DNA of 64,000 bases from JAIVGV01 sp036389335 (GCA_036389335.1 DASVQC010000098.1:72742-136741); one strand, 5' to 3'. Shown: positions 50,569 to 59,605, counted from the first letter of the stretch. Numbers and translations: made by a program. The notes: generated by a model not told the origin, from the letters alone.

Positions 50569-52863
50569 GTCTCCCGCCGCCGCGACCGTCGCGCGGCGGA
50601 GGCTGCGATCCACGGTCAGCTGGTAGAGCGGCGAGACCAGAACGGTCGGCGGCTTCGGGTTGCCCGCGTCGAGCAGGTGGAACTGCGGCGTCTTGCCGGT
50701 GAGCGTGCCCGGCTTGAACAGCTCGTGCCCGACCGCGGGCGTCCACGCCTGCTTGTCCCCGGCAACGACGAACGACTCGACGCGCCGCCGCAGCGTCAGC
50801 GAGTGCCCCGACACGTCGCGCCCTGCGGTGACTTCGTGCTTGGCCTGCACCGGGTTGCTCTCGTCCTTGAGCGCGGGGTAGCGCATCCCCGCGTAGGCGG
50901 CCACGTTTTGCGCGATGTCGGAGAAGAGTCGGCTGGCCGACAGCTCGTAGCCGAACTCGGTGCCCATCGCGCGCGCGATCTGGTCGGTGATCATCCAGTC
51001 GGGGCGCGACTGGTGGACGGGCGGGATCGACTGCCGCACGCGCTGCACCTGACCGGAGTTGTTCGTGAACGTCCCGTCCACCTCGGCGAACGAGGCGGCG
51101 GGCAGCACCACGTCGGCGTGGCGCGTCGTCTCGGTCTCGAACAGCTCCTGCACGACGAGGAAGTCGAGCCGCGCGAGGGCCTCGGGGTGCGCGGCCAACT
51201 GGCGGGGCAGGAAGCTCCCCGCCGCGTAGAGCGTGCGGATCGAGTCGCCGCAGGCGGCGAGCATCTGCGCGGCGTCAAGGCGTCCGCCCATCAGGCCGAG
51301 GTCGTGTACGCCGACGCTGTTGTTGAAGAGCGGCAGCGGGTGGAACAGGAAGCGGCGGCCCTCGCGCGCGCCGAAGGCGGCGGGCAGTTGCGCCAAGACG
51401 GCCTGCGCCGCGCCGCTCAGCTCGCCGCCGAACATGACGACCACGTCGCCCTCGGTCTCTTCAACCGCGCGCCGCGCGTCGGCGAGCGCGAGCGCGTCGA
51501 CGCCGAGTTTGCCAGCCGCCGCGTCGGCGTTGCCCGCGTCAGCGAGGGCGAAGACGACGGCGTCCTCCGTCCCGCTGTTGACGTGTAGGAACTGCGCCGC
51601 CTGCTCCTTGAGGCGGATCGGCACGCTGTTGAAGATGACGAGCCGCGCCCCGCCGTTCCGCACGGCCTGCCGAATCTGCTTGCCCGTCAGCGGCTGCAAC
51701 TCTTCCGGCTCGCCGCCGATGAGCAGGATGGTCTTGGCGTGGCGGATGTCCTTGTGCGTCGCGAGCGGCGCGCCGAGGTTCTGGAAGAAGGGCGCGAGCG
51801 AGAAGGCGTCGGTCGCGGTGTAATTTTCAGTGCCTACGACTTCGCGCGCGAAGCGCAGCATCGCGTAGTTCGCCTCGTTAGTGAGTCTGGGGCTGCCCGC
51901 GACGCCGAAGCCCGCGCCGCCGTAAGCGGAGCGCGCCGCCTCGAAGCCTTCGGTGACGTAGTGCAGCGCCTCGTCCCACGTCGCGGGGACGAGCCTGCCG
52001 CCCTTCTTGTAGCGGATCATGGGCGTCTTGATCCGCTCCTCGTGGTTGACGAAGGGGTGCGCGAAGCGCCCCTTGATGCAGAGGAACTCGCCGTTGATGC
52101 CCTCGACGTAGCGGTCGCGCGCCACCGAGCGCATCACCTCGCCCGCGCGGCTCCCGAGAGACATCTGGCAGCCGTCGGAGCAGAACGTGCAGGTCGTCAC
52201 CGTCTGCGAAAGCTCCCACGGTCGCGCCTGATGGCGGTAGGTCGCGTCGAGGAGCGTGCCCGTGGGGCAGACCTCTATGCAGTTGCCGCACTGCGAGCAG
52301 TTGAGCCAGCCGTCGTAGGTGCCGATGACGGTGTTGACGCCGCGCCCGCCCGCCTCGATGGCGTCCTCGCCCATCCACTCGTCGCAGACCCTCGTGCAGC
52401 GTTTGCAGAGGATGCACCGCTGCGAGTCGTTGGCGACGATGGGGCTGAGGAACTTTTCGGGGAAGGCGTTCTTCTTCTCGCGGAAGCGTTCCTCCAAGCC
52501 GCCCCAGTCGAAGACCATCTCCTGAAGTTCGCACTCGCCGCCGCGGTCGCAGACCGGGCAGTCGAGCGGGTGGTTGGCGAGCAGGAACTCGACCATGCCG
52601 CGCCGCGCCTTCTCGATCTCCTCGCTCTCGGTGGTGACGATCATGCCGTCCGTGCAGGTGATCGTGCAGGAGGTCTGCAGCTTCGGCATCTTCTCGACGC
52701 GCACCAGGCACATCCGGCAGGAGGCTTGCAGCGCGAGGTCCGCGTAGTAGCAGAACGACGGGACGGCGTGCCCCTGCTCGCGGCACACGTCGATCAGGCG
52801 CGCGCCCTTCGCGACCTGACAGTCCTGACCGTTGACCGTGACTTTGATTAACTCTTGCGACAT
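50566..52863 (-). CDS. nuoG: NADH-quinone oxidoreductase subunit G
   Basis: 765 aa. The N-terminus has a 2Fe-2S ferredoxin with CRMC, then the His-Cys motif HPLDCPVCDRGGECELQ, two 4Fe-4S sets (CILCKRCTRVC and CSQCGNCIEVCP) and a further CTFCSDGC cluster at the start of the molybdopterin-like domain. The remainder is the degenerate molybdopterin oxidoreductase fold. Electrons pass through it from NuoF toward NuoB. It is preceded by nuoF. Confidence 0.95.
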   Translation of the reverse strand: MSQELIKVTVNGQDCQVAKGARLIDVCREQGHAVPSFCYYADLALQASCRMCLVRVEKMPKLQTSCTITCTDGMIVTTESEEIEKARRGMVEFLLANHPLDCPVCDRGGECELQEMVFDWGGLEERFREKKNAFPEKFLSPIVANDSQRCILCKRCTRVCDEWMGEDAIEAGGRGVNTVIGTYDGWLNCSQCGNCIEVCPTGTLLDATYRHQARPWELSQTVTTCTFCSDGCQMSLGSRAGEVMRSVARDRYVEGINGEFLCIKGRFAHPFVNHEERIKTPMIRYKKGGRLVPATWDEALHYVTEGFEAARSAYGGAGFGVAGSPRLTNEANYAMLRFAREVVGTENYTATDAFSLAPFFQNLGAPLATHKDIRHAKTILLIGGEPEELQPLTGKQIRQAVRNGGARLVIFNSVPIRLKEQAAQFLHVNSGTEDAVVFALADAGNADAAAGKLGVDALALADARRAVEETEGDVVVMFGGELSGAAQAVLAQLPAAFGAREGRRFLFHPLPLFNNSVGVHDLGLMGGRLDAAQMLAACGDSIRTLYAAGSFLPRQLAAHPEALARLDFLVVQELFETETTRHADVVLPAASFAEVDGTFTNNSGQVQRVRQSIPPVHQSRPDWMITDQIARAMGTEFGYELSASRLFSDIAQNVAAYAGMRYPALKDESNPVQAKHEVTAGRDVSGHSLTLRRRVESFVVAGDKQAWTPAVGHELFKPGTLTGKTPQFHLLDAGNPKPPTVLVSPLYQLTVDRSLRRATVAAAGD

Positions 52864-52955
52864 AAAAGTGTCCGACTAATAACCCGCCGATTGAATCGCG
52901 TCTCGTTCATCCCCGCGGCCACGTCACGCCCGCCGGCACGGGCGCGCCGTGTTGC

Positions 52956-54317
52956 TCAAGCCGTCGGCAGCGCCTCGCCCGCCGCGCCGTGCGACGCCGC
53001 GGCGGCGGAGGAGGTCGTGCCGACGACGGCGCGCTCCGCGATCCCCTGCAAGTGCCTGCGGAAGTCTTCGGGGAACTTCTTGATCGCCGACTGGATGGGC
53101 CACGCGGCGGCGTCGCCGAGCGGGCAGAAAGATTTGCCCTCGATGTTGTCGCAGAGGTCGAGCAGCAGTTGCGCGTCGTCGGGTTGGCCCTCGCCTCTGG
53201 CGATGCGCTTGAAGACCTTGACGAGCCAGTCCGTGCCCTCGCGGCAGGGCGTGCACCAGCCGCACGACTCGTGCTTGTAGAACTCGATCAGGTTCTTCGT
53301 CGATTCGAAGATGTCGACCGTCTCGTCCATCACGATGAAGCCGCCCGATCCGACCATCGAGCCCGCGGCGACCAGCCCCTCGTAGTCCATCTTCACCCCG
53401 CGACCCACGATGTCGCGCGCGGGCATGATGTAGACCGAAGAGCCGCCGGGGATGACCGCCTTGAGCTGCCGGTCGTTCAGCACCCCTTGGCAGTCCTCCA
53501 TGACGAACTTCTCCATGTCGGCGTAGCCCATCGGCAGCTCGTAGACGCCGGGGCGCTTGACGTGGCCGGAGACCGACCAGACCTTCGTGCCGCCGCTCTT
53601 CTCCGTCCCCAACTTCTGCCAAGCCTCTCCGCCCATCTTGATGATGTCGGGCACGGCTGTCAGCGTCTCGACGTTGTTGACGACCGTCGGGGAGGCGTAG
53701 AGGCCGGAGACGGCGGGGAAGGGCGGCTTCATGCGCGGGTGCCCTCGCAAGCCTTCGAGCGAATTTAAGAGCGCCGTCTCCTCGCCGCAGATGTACGCGC
53801 CCGCGCCGGTGTGCGTGTAGATGTCGCACGAGAAGTTCGAGCCGAGGATCTTCTCGCCGAGGAGCCCGGCGGCGCGCGCCTCCGCTAAAGCGGCGTCCAT
53901 GATGTTGATGAGGTAGCGGTACTCGCCGCGCGTGTAGACGTAGTTCACCCGCGCGCCCAGGGCGTAGGCGGCGATGAGCATCCCCTCGACGAGCATGTGC
54001 GGATCGCGCTCGATGAGGTAGCGATCCTTAAACGTGCCGGGCTCCGACTCGTCGGCGTTGCAGACGACGTACTTCTGCTTGGGCGAGTCTTTGGGGACGA
54101 AGCTCCACTTCATGCCCGTGGGAAAGCCCGCGCCGCCGCGCCCCCGGAGCGCCGACTTCTTGACCTCGGCGATCACGTCGTCGGGCGTCATGCCGTCGAG
54201 GACTTTCTTCAGGGCCTCGTAGCCGCCGTTGCGGCGGTACACGTCGAGCGTGTGCGACCCTTCGAGGTGGACGCGCCTGAGTTGGAGCGGCTCGCAGCCG
54301 ATTGCGCCGATGAACAT
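52956..54317 (-). CDS. nuoF: NADH-quinone oxidoreductase subunit F
   Basis: 453 aa. It binds NADH and FMN: GRGGAGFPTGMKWSF is the NADH/FMN Gly-rich loop, YICGEETALLNSLEG follows, and the 4Fe-4S site is SCGWCTPCREGT with a downstream Cys (CPLGDAAAWPI). An Ala/Thr-rich C-terminal tail of about 25 residues is not part of the usual fold. It overlaps no neighbour; a solo repeat arm separates it from nuoE. Confidence 0.96.
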   Translation of the reverse strand: MFIGAIGCEPLQLRRVHLEGSHTLDVYRRNGGYEALKKVLDGMTPDDVIAEVKKSALRGRGGAGFPTGMKWSFVPKDSPKQKYVVCNADESEPGTFKDRYLIERDPHMLVEGMLIAAYALGARVNYVYTRGEYRYLINIMDAALAEARAAGLLGEKILGSNFSCDIYTHTGAGAYICGEETALLNSLEGLRGHPRMKPPFPAVSGLYASPTVVNNVETLTAVPDIIKMGGEAWQKLGTEKSGGTKVWSVSGHVKRPGVYELPMGYADMEKFVMEDCQGVLNDRQLKAVIPGGSSVYIMPARDIVGRGVKMDYEGLVAAGSMVGSGGFIVMDETVDIFESTKNLIEFYKHESCGWCTPCREGTDWLVKVFKRIARGEGQPDDAQLLLDLCDNIEGKSFCPLGDAAAWPIQSAIKKFPEDFRRHLQGIAERAVVGTTSSAAAASHGAAGEALPTA

Positions 54318-54321
54318 ATAA

Positions 54322-54355
54322 GGAGCTGTTAGCGATTAGCCGTTAGCTGTTAGCA
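54322..54355. repeat. Single arm of a TTAGCTG element between nuoF and nuoE
   Basis: GCTGTTAGCGATTAGCCGTTAGCTGTTAGC without a matching right arm in the remaining gap (to 54410). It appears to be a half or decayed element. Confidence 0.75.
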
Positions 54356-54410
54356 AAACTGATCTGTTAAGCCGATCCCGGTCCGGATGACATGCCCGCG
54401 CCGCGCGGCT

Positions 54411-54980
54411 TCAGCGGACTTCGACCTTGAACTCGTACTCGTCGCGGCGGCAGCGTTCGAGCAGGTCGTCAACTTTTTCGGGCGTCAGGTTCTCGTGGTA
54501 GTCCACCCCGAGCTGGAGCATCGGGGCCGTGCCGCACGAGCCGAGGCATTCGACCTCGGAGAGAGAGAACCTGCCGTCCTCGGTCGTCCCGCCCGGCTCG
54601 ATGCCGAGTCTCTCGGAACAGTGTTTCGTGATCGCGTCCGCGCCCATGATCTTGCACGAGAGCGTGCGGCAGACCTGCAGGTGGTACTTGCCGACCGGCT
54701 TAGTGTTGATCATCGAGTAGAAGGTCGCGACCTCCCAGACGTCGGTGATGCGAAGCCTCAGGCGATCCGCCAAGTAGGCGACGCCCTCCGGGTCGAGCCA
54801 GCCGCGCTCGCGCTGCACGACGAACATCAAAGGGATGAGGGCCGAGCGACTGCGCCCCTCCGGGTACTTCGCCAAGTGCGCCTCGATCTCCGCCTCGACC
54901 TCCGCCGAGAACTTCGCCATCTCGCGCGGCACGGGCGCTTCCTGCGGCAGGGGGTTGTTGGGCGTGAACTGGCTACTCAT
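54411..54980 (-). CDS. nuoE: NADH-quinone oxidoreductase subunit E
   Basis: 189 aa thioredoxin-fold 2Fe-2S subunit. The four Cys are in CRTLSC and CLGSCGTAPM. EVATFYSMINTKPVGKYHLQVC is conserved. It pairs with NuoF. Length is normal. Confidence 0.95.
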   Translation of the reverse strand: MSSQFTPNNPLPQEAPVPREMAKFSAEVEAEIEAHLAKYPEGRSRSALIPLMFVVQRERGWLDPEGVAYLADRLRLRITDVWEVATFYSMINTKPVGKYHLQVCRTLSCKIMGADAITKHCSERLGIEPGGTTEDGRFSLSEVECLGSCGTAPMLQLGVDYHENLTPEKVDDLLERCRRDEYEFKVEVR

Positions 54981-54984
54981 AAAA

Positions 54985-55104
54985 GCTGTCCGCTGTCCGT
55001 CGTCCGTGGTCAGTTGTTTTGTTCGTGTGGACTCGATTGCCCCCCGGCGGCGTCCGACTTTCTAAGCGCGAGCGACGGACAACTGACCACGGGCAACGGA
55101 CAGC
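54985..55104. repeat. GTCCGTT-type palindrome between nuoE and nuoD
   Basis: The left arm, GCTGTCCGCTGTCCGTCGTC plus CGTGGTCAGTTG (54985-55016), pairs with ACAACTGACCACGGGCAACG plus GACAGC (55079-55104). Units are heptamers (CTGTCCG, CTGTCCG, TCGTCCG). The spacer is about 60 bases. Confidence 0.87.
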
Positions 55105-55105
55105 C

Positions 55106-56326
55106 TTATCTGTCGATCTCTCCGAGCACGATGTCTATCGAGCCGATGATGGCGACCACGTCGGCGATCATCTCGCCCTCGGCCATGTGGGGCAGGGCGG
55201 AGAGGTTGACGAACGAGGGGCCGCGGAAGTGCACGCGCGCGGGCTTGGGGCCGCCGTCGGAGCGGACGTAGCAGCCCAGCTCGCCCTTCGATCCCTCGAT
55301 GGGGTGGTAGACCTCGCCCGCGGGGACGTTGAAGCCTTCGGCGACGATCAGGAAGTGGTGGATGAGCGCGTCCATGTGCGTCTTCATCGCCTCGCGGTCG
55401 GGCAGCACCACCTTCGGCGCGTCGGCCTTCACCGATCCCGGCTTCAGGCGGGCGAGCGCCTGCTCGACGATCCGGTGCGACTCCTTCATCTCGCGCATAC
55501 GCACCATGTAGCGCGCCCACACGTCGCAGCCCTGCTCCAGGGGCACCTCGAAGTCGTAATGCTCGTAGCCGCTGTAGGGGTTGGCGCGGCGCACGTCGAT
55601 GTCGACGCCGCTGCCGCGCAGGCACGGCCCCGTGAGTCCCCAGTCGATGGCGTCCTCCGGCGTGATGATGCCGATGCCGCGCGTGCGGTTCTGGAAGATG
55701 CGGTTCCCGGAGAGCAGCGTGTGGAAGTCGCCGAGCGCCTTGGGGAAGTCCGCCTGAAACTGTCGGCAGCGCCGCTCGAAGCCCGCGGGCAAGTCCATCA
55801 TCAGGCCGCCGATGCGGAAGTAAGACGGCGTCAGGCGACCGCCCGAGGCGGCTTCGATGAGGTTGAGAATCTTCTCGCGCTCGCGGAAGGCGTAGAAGAA
55901 GACCGACATCGCGCCGATGTCGAGCGCGTGCGTCCCCAGCCAGACGAGGTGCGAGGCGATGCGCTGCAACTCGCAGAAGAGGACGCGGATGACCTGCGCG
56001 CGCTCCGGTATCTCGATCCCTAACAGCTTCTCGACCGCCATCACGTAGGCGAGGTTGTTGCCGAGCGGGTTGAGGTAGTCCATCCGGTCGGTGATGACGA
56101 TGCCCTGCTGGTACTTCTTGTACTCGAAGAGCTTCTCCATCCCCGTGTGGAGGTAGCCGATGTCGGGCGTCGCCTTGACGATGGACTCGCCGTCGAGGAC
56201 GAGCTCGATGCGCAGGACGCCGTGCGTCGAAGGGTGTTGCGGCCCCATCGACAGCGTCATCTGCGTGTCGAGCGGGCGGTCGATCACCTCGAACTGCGGC
56301 GGGATGTTGGTCGTCGGAACGCTCAT
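55106..56326 (-). CDS. nuoD: NADH-quinone oxidoreductase subunit D
   Basis: 406 aa, the 49-kDa-type quinone-site subunit. Conserved motifs are MGPQHPSTHGVLR, the early quinone loop, GYLHTGMEKL and the C-terminal RGPSFVNLSALPHM. ATG 56326 was used because the upstream extension to 56371 lies in the repeat. NuoC is a separate gene just upstream. Confidence 0.96.
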   Translation of the reverse strand: MSVPTTNIPPQFEVIDRPLDTQMTLSMGPQHPSTHGVLRIELVLDGESIVKATPDIGYLHTGMEKLFEYKKYQQGIVITDRMDYLNPLGNNLAYVMAVEKLLGIEIPERAQVIRVLFCELQRIASHLVWLGTHALDIGAMSVFFYAFREREKILNLIEAASGGRLTPSYFRIGGLMMDLPAGFERRCRQFQADFPKALGDFHTLLSGNRIFQNRTRGIGIITPEDAIDWGLTGPCLRGSGVDIDVRRANPYSGYEHYDFEVPLEQGCDVWARYMVRMREMKESHRIVEQALARLKPGSVKADAPKVVLPDREAMKTHMDALIHHFLIVAEGFNVPAGEVYHPIEGSKGELGCYVRSDGGPKPARVHFRGPSFVNLSALPHMAEGEMIADVVAIIGSIDIVLGEIDR

Positions 56327-56327
56327 A

Positions 56328-56413
56328 AAGGCCGTAAGCGGTGAACCGCGACGGGTGACGGGAAAGAGCAAACTTCAGTTTTACTTGTCACCCGTCACGG
56401 TTCACCTGTCACT
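56328..56413. repeat. GTGACGG-family palindrome between nuoD and nuoC
   Basis: GGTGAACCGCGACGGGTGACGG near 56340 pairs with TGTCACCCGTCACGGTTCAC to 56409. The spacer is about 25 bases. It occupies the whole gap. Confidence 0.87.
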
Positions 56414-56945
56414 AGGTCAGGCTGTACGGCTCGTAGCCGCGCAGCGGGAAGTCTTTGCGCAGGGCGTGGCCCTGCCAGTCGTCGGGCAGCAGGATGCGCC
56501 GCAGGTCGGGGTGGCCCTCGAAGCGCACGCCGAAGAGATCGAAGGTCTCGCGCTCGTGCCAGTTCGCCGTGCGCCAGACGGTCGTCACCGTCTGGACTTT
56601 CGCGTCGTCCTCGGCGAGCAGGACTTTGAGGCGCAGGCGGTGGCGCTTGGTCGTCGAGAAGAGGTGGTAGTTGACCTCGAAGCGCGGGTCTTCCTCCGGC
56701 CCGCGATCCACGCCGCAGATGTCGGCGAGCAGGTTGAACTCAAGCCCCTCGGTCATCTTGAAGAACGCGCACGCCTCGACTATCGACTCGCGCGGCACGA
56801 CGATGGTCGTCTCGCCGAAAGCCTCGATCACCTCGCGCACCCACTCCGGGTGCGCCCCGCGCAGCGCGGCGACGAGCGGAGACTCTTGCCCCCCCGCCCG
56901 AGTCCGAGCCTGATCCGCGATCTGCTGTTCGCGCTCGATGTCCAT
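56412..56945 (-). CDS. nuoC: NADH-quinone oxidoreductase subunit C
   Basis: 177 aa 30-kDa-type subunit. Conserved: WRTANWHERETFDLFGVRFEGHPDLRRIL in two overlapping motifs, followed by DDWQGHALRKDFPL. It supports quinone-site assembly with NuoD and NuoB. Confidence 0.95.
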   Translation of the reverse strand: MDIEREQQIADQARTRAGGQESPLVAALRGAHPEWVREVIEAFGETTIVVPRESIVEACAFFKMTEGLEFNLLADICGVDRGPEEDPRFEVNYHLFSTTKRHRLRLKVLLAEDDAKVQTVTTVWRTANWHERETFDLFGVRFEGHPDLRRILLPDDWQGHALRKDFPLRGYEPYSLT

Positions 56946-56948
56946 AAA

Positions 56949-57060
56949 GAGCTGTTAGCTGTTAGCTGTTAGCAAAACCAAGATCGCGTGTCGCTAAGAA
57001 TCTATTAACGGAGCAAGCTGAAAGCTGCTGGCTAACAGCTAACAGCTAACAGCTAACGGC
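56949..57060. repeat. TTAGCTG-family palindrome between nuoC and nuoB
   Basis: Left arm AGCTGTTAGCTGTTAGC (three heptamers, 56949-56975); right arm GCTAACAGCTAACAGCTAAC plus AGCTAACGGC (57030-57060). Spacer about 55 bases. It is the cleanest tandem TTAGCTG copy. Confidence 0.9.
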
Positions 57061-57063
57061 TTC

Positions 57064-57711
57064 CTACGACGACCTGCGCCGCTCGTGGCGCGAGGGGACG
57101 GTGTAGGGGCGCGAGTAGTCGAGTTGCGAGGGCTTGTCAGCCGCCGCCTCGTTGGTCGCGGAGACGCCGGAGGCGGGGAGCGTGCCCGGCGGCACGGCCT
57201 CGCGCGCGTCTTCGAGCCGCACGTCGCGCCGGTCGCGCAGCGACTCGCCCATCACCTTGTCCTGCAACATCATCACCGCGTGGATGAGCATTTCGGGGCG
57301 CGGCGGGCAGCCCGGAATGTAGACGTCCACGGGGACGATCTTATCGACGCCCTGCACGATGGCGTAGTTGTCGAAGACGCCGCCGGAGGTGGCGCACGCG
57401 CCCATCGAGATGACCCACTTCGGCTCGGGCATCTGATCGTAGATGCGGCGCAGGACGGGGGCCATCTTGCGCGAGACGCGGCCCGACACGATCATCACGT
57501 CGGCCTGCCGCGGGCTCGCGCGGAAGACCTCGGAGCCGAAGCGCGCGAGATCGTTGCGCGAGCTGGTCGCGTTCATCATCTCGATGGCGCAGCAGGCGAG
57601 CCCGAACGTCGCCGGCCACAGGCTCGACTTGCGCGCCCAGTTGACGAGCGAGTCGAGCCGCGTCGTGATCACGTCAGGCAGCGCCTCCGCGATGGTGTTT
57701 TCAATGCCCAT
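57064..57711 (-). CDS. nuoB: NADH-quinone oxidoreductase subunit B
   Basis: 215 aa; it carries the terminal N2 cluster. The ligand motifs are FGLACCAIEMM (adjacent Cys pair), GACATSGG and PGCPPRPE. A C-terminal tail after MGES adds about 50 residues (DRRDVRLEDAREAVPPG..., ending SRHERRRSS), longer than typical. Confidence 0.96.
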   Translation of the reverse strand: MGIENTIAEALPDVITTRLDSLVNWARKSSLWPATFGLACCAIEMMNATSSRNDLARFGSEVFRASPRQADVMIVSGRVSRKMAPVLRRIYDQMPEPKWVISMGACATSGGVFDNYAIVQGVDKIVPVDVYIPGCPPRPEMLIHAVMMLQDKVMGESLRDRRDVRLEDAREAVPPGTLPASGVSATNEAAADKPSQLDYSRPYTVPSRHERRRSS

Positions 57712-57744
57712 GATAAAACTCCGCTCGGAACACGGCGGCGACGC

Positions 57745-58239
57745 TCACGCGGCGCGGCTCAAGCTGCCGCGGTTCAAATCAGCCGCGCGGCCCTCCCTGA
57801 TCGCTAGCGCGCGCGCCTCCGCCTCGGCCTCTCTACGAGCGCGCTCGCTCCAGTCGAAGAGCCCCTTCTTGACGACGTAGACGTAGCCGACCAGCAGGAG
57901 CGCGATGAAGACCATCATCTCGCCGAAGACGACGTTGCGCATCTGCGCCGACTGCGCGGCGAGCTGTTTGAAGACGACCGCCCACGGCATCATGAAGATC
58001 AGCTCGATGTCGAAGAGGATGAAGATCATCGCGATCAGGTAGAACTTGACCGAGAAGCGCTCGCGCGCGGAGCCCACCGGGTCTTTGCCGCACTCGTAGG
58101 GCATCGTCTTCGTGCGCGTCGCCTTGTGCTGGCCGACGAGCTGCGAGAGCGTGATCTGCGAGACGGCGAAGCCGCCCGCGACGACGAGCATCAGCAGGAT
58201 CGGCAAGTAGCCCCTCAGTTGAAAGTGAAAGTCGCGCAC
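57745..58239 (-). CDS. nuoA: NADH-quinone oxidoreductase subunit A
   Basis: 164 aa with three membrane helices and the conserved PYECGKDPVGSARERFSVKFYL loop residues. It is the first gene of the operon. GTG start at 58239 with GGGGAGG 7-8 bases upstream on the minus strand. A good promoter lies about 80 bases further up. Confidence 0.95.
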   Translation of the reverse strand: MRDFHFQLRGYLPILLMLVVAGGFAVSQITLSQLVGQHKATRTKTMPYECGKDPVGSARERFSVKFYLIAMIFILFDIELIFMMPWAVVFKQLAAQSAQMRNVVFGEMMVFIALLLVGYVYVVKKGLFDWSERARREAEAEARALAIREGRAADLNRGSLSRAA

Positions 58240-58317
58240 GTCGCCCTCCCCACTGGACGCGCCGCGGCGGGCGCGTCAGACGATCAGATTCGAGATTGAG
58301 AATGTTTGTACAAAGTC

Positions 58318-58346
58318 ATGGTAAGTCAGAGCGTGGGGCGTGTCAA
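58318..58346 (-). promoter_or_regulatory. Putative promoter of the nuo operon
   Basis: On the minus strand, consensus TTGACA (58346-58341) and TACCAT (58323-58318) are separated by 17 bases. The leader to the nuoA GTG is about 75 bases. Confidence 0.55.
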
Positions 58347-58490
58347 GCAACGTGCCGGAGGTCGCAAAGTCGTAATTTCTAAGGAGATTGACCCCCTCGG
58401 AACGGCTATGCTAGTGTCAATTCAGGCAGCGCCCGCGGGCCCGCGGGCTCCCGCTCCTCCGCTGGATTTCATCCGGTTCTCGAAGTACAC

Positions 58491-59294
58491 GTGATCACAG
58501 GCTTCAACACAGACGTAGAGCACGCCGGGACGGTCTACCACGTCCAGACGGAAGACAAGGGGCTGGAGACGCCCTTCATCCTCTCGCTCGTCTACGTGGG
58601 CGGCGCGATCCTCGCGAGCAAGCGCTCGCCCTACAACGATCTCGTCGCGACGGGCTTCGATCAGGCGCTCCTCGGCGAGCGCGTGCAGAGGCAGCACAAG
58701 CTGATCTGCGCGGCCATCACCGCCGGGCGCATCGACGACCTCAAGCGGATGAGCCAGCGCGACGCGGGCGCGCCGGCGGACGCGCCGCCCGCGCACGCGG
58801 CGGCGAGCCCGCGCCGCGAGACCGGCGCGACAGCGCGGGGCGATAAACCGCAACGGCCCCCCGCGACCGACGCCGCCGATCTTCAGAAGCGCGCGCAGCC
58901 GCCCGCGGGGACGCCGCCCGCCGCGCCGGCCCCGAATAACGGCGGCGCGCCGGCGCGCGTTTTCGAGACCATCGCGGCTGAGATCGAGGACGAGCTGCAC
59001 CTGAGCCTGATGGAGGAGAAGGATTTTCACGCGGGCGACATCGTCACGCTGCGCCTGATGGTCACGCGCGGGGCTTACGGCGAGAGGCAGTCGGTCGCGA
59101 ACGCGAGCGTCACGGTGAAAGTCCTCGGCACGGAGTTCCGCCCGCTGATCCTCTCCTCGAAGACGGACGCCGACGGCGTCGCGATGGTACACGCGTGGCT
59201 GCCGCGCTTCACGAAGGGCCGGGCCGCCATCCTGCTGCGCGCGACCGCCGACGGCTGCTCGGCGGAGCTGCGCCGCGTCATCCACCACAGCTAG
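58491..59294 (+). CDS. Conserved hypothetical with N-terminal FNTDVEH-type domain and C-terminal Ig-like domain
   Basis: Residues 1-75 (GFNTDVEHAGTVYHVQTEDKG, SLVYVGGAILASKRSPYNDL) match a domain I recall in hypothetical proteins of Acidobacteriota and deltaproteobacterial groups; its function is unknown to me. After a Pro/Ala-rich disordered linker (about 85-155), residues 160-267 look like an Ig/Big-1-type beta domain (NASVTVKVLGTEF, KTDADGVAMVHAWLP). No signal peptide. GTG start; an ATG alternative is not in frame nearby. It ends 12 bp before thiS and is probably co-transcribed with it. Confidence 0.75.
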   Translation: MITGFNTDVEHAGTVYHVQTEDKGLETPFILSLVYVGGAILASKRSPYNDLVATGFDQALLGERVQRQHKLICAAITAGRIDDLKRMSQRDAGAPADAPPAHAAASPRRETGATARGDKPQRPPATDAADLQKRAQPPAGTPPAAPAPNNGGAPARVFETIAAEIEDELHLSLMEEKDFHAGDIVTLRLMVTRGAYGERQSVANASVTVKVLGTEFRPLILSSKTDADGVAMVHAWLPRFTKGRAAILLRATADGCSAELRRVIHHS

Positions 59295-59306
59295 GGGCGG
59301 GGCGTC

Positions 59307-59519
59307 GTGAAGGTCATCGTCAACGGGGAGGGGCGCGAGGTCGAGGAGGGGGCGAGCGTGGCCGATCTCGTCCGCCTGCTGGGTCGCCCGCCCGAACGGG
59401 TCGCGGTCGAGCTTAACCGCGAGGTCGTCAGGCGCGCCCTCTGGGCCGGGACGAAGCTGCGCGACGGCGACCGCGTAGAGGTCGTACACTTCGTCGGCGG
59501 CGGGGCTCCCGATTGTTAG
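59307..59519 (+). CDS. thiS: ThiS sulfur carrier protein (C-terminally extended)
   Basis: 70 aa beta-grasp protein. MKVIVNGEGREVEEG, VAVELNREVV and DRVEVVHFVGGG are the family pattern. It carries sulfur as a C-terminal thiocarboxylate for thiazole synthesis by ThiG, encoded at 63108. A normal ThiS ends in Gly-Gly; here four residues (APDC) follow VGGG before the stop. The stop lies at the edge of a repeat element. Processing would be needed to expose Gly-Gly. GTG start. Confidence 0.85.
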   Translation: MKVIVNGEGREVEEGASVADLVRLLGRPPERVAVELNREVVRRALWAGTKLRDGDRVEVVHFVGGGAPDC

Positions 59520-59605
59520 AATGCGGATTTCGGGTCGCGGACCGTAAGCAGAAAGCCTGTGCGCTTTTACAACCCGCATTCCGCATCCCGCAATCCGAAA
59601 TCTCG
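59520..59605. repeat. CCGCATT-type heptamer palindrome after thiS
   Basis: The right arm CCCGCATTCCGCATCCCGCA plus ATCCGAAATC has heptamer units (CCGCATT, CCGCATC, CCGCAAT). A shorter left arm (AATGCGGATTTCGGGTCGCGG) begins at the thiS stop. Confidence 0.75.
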
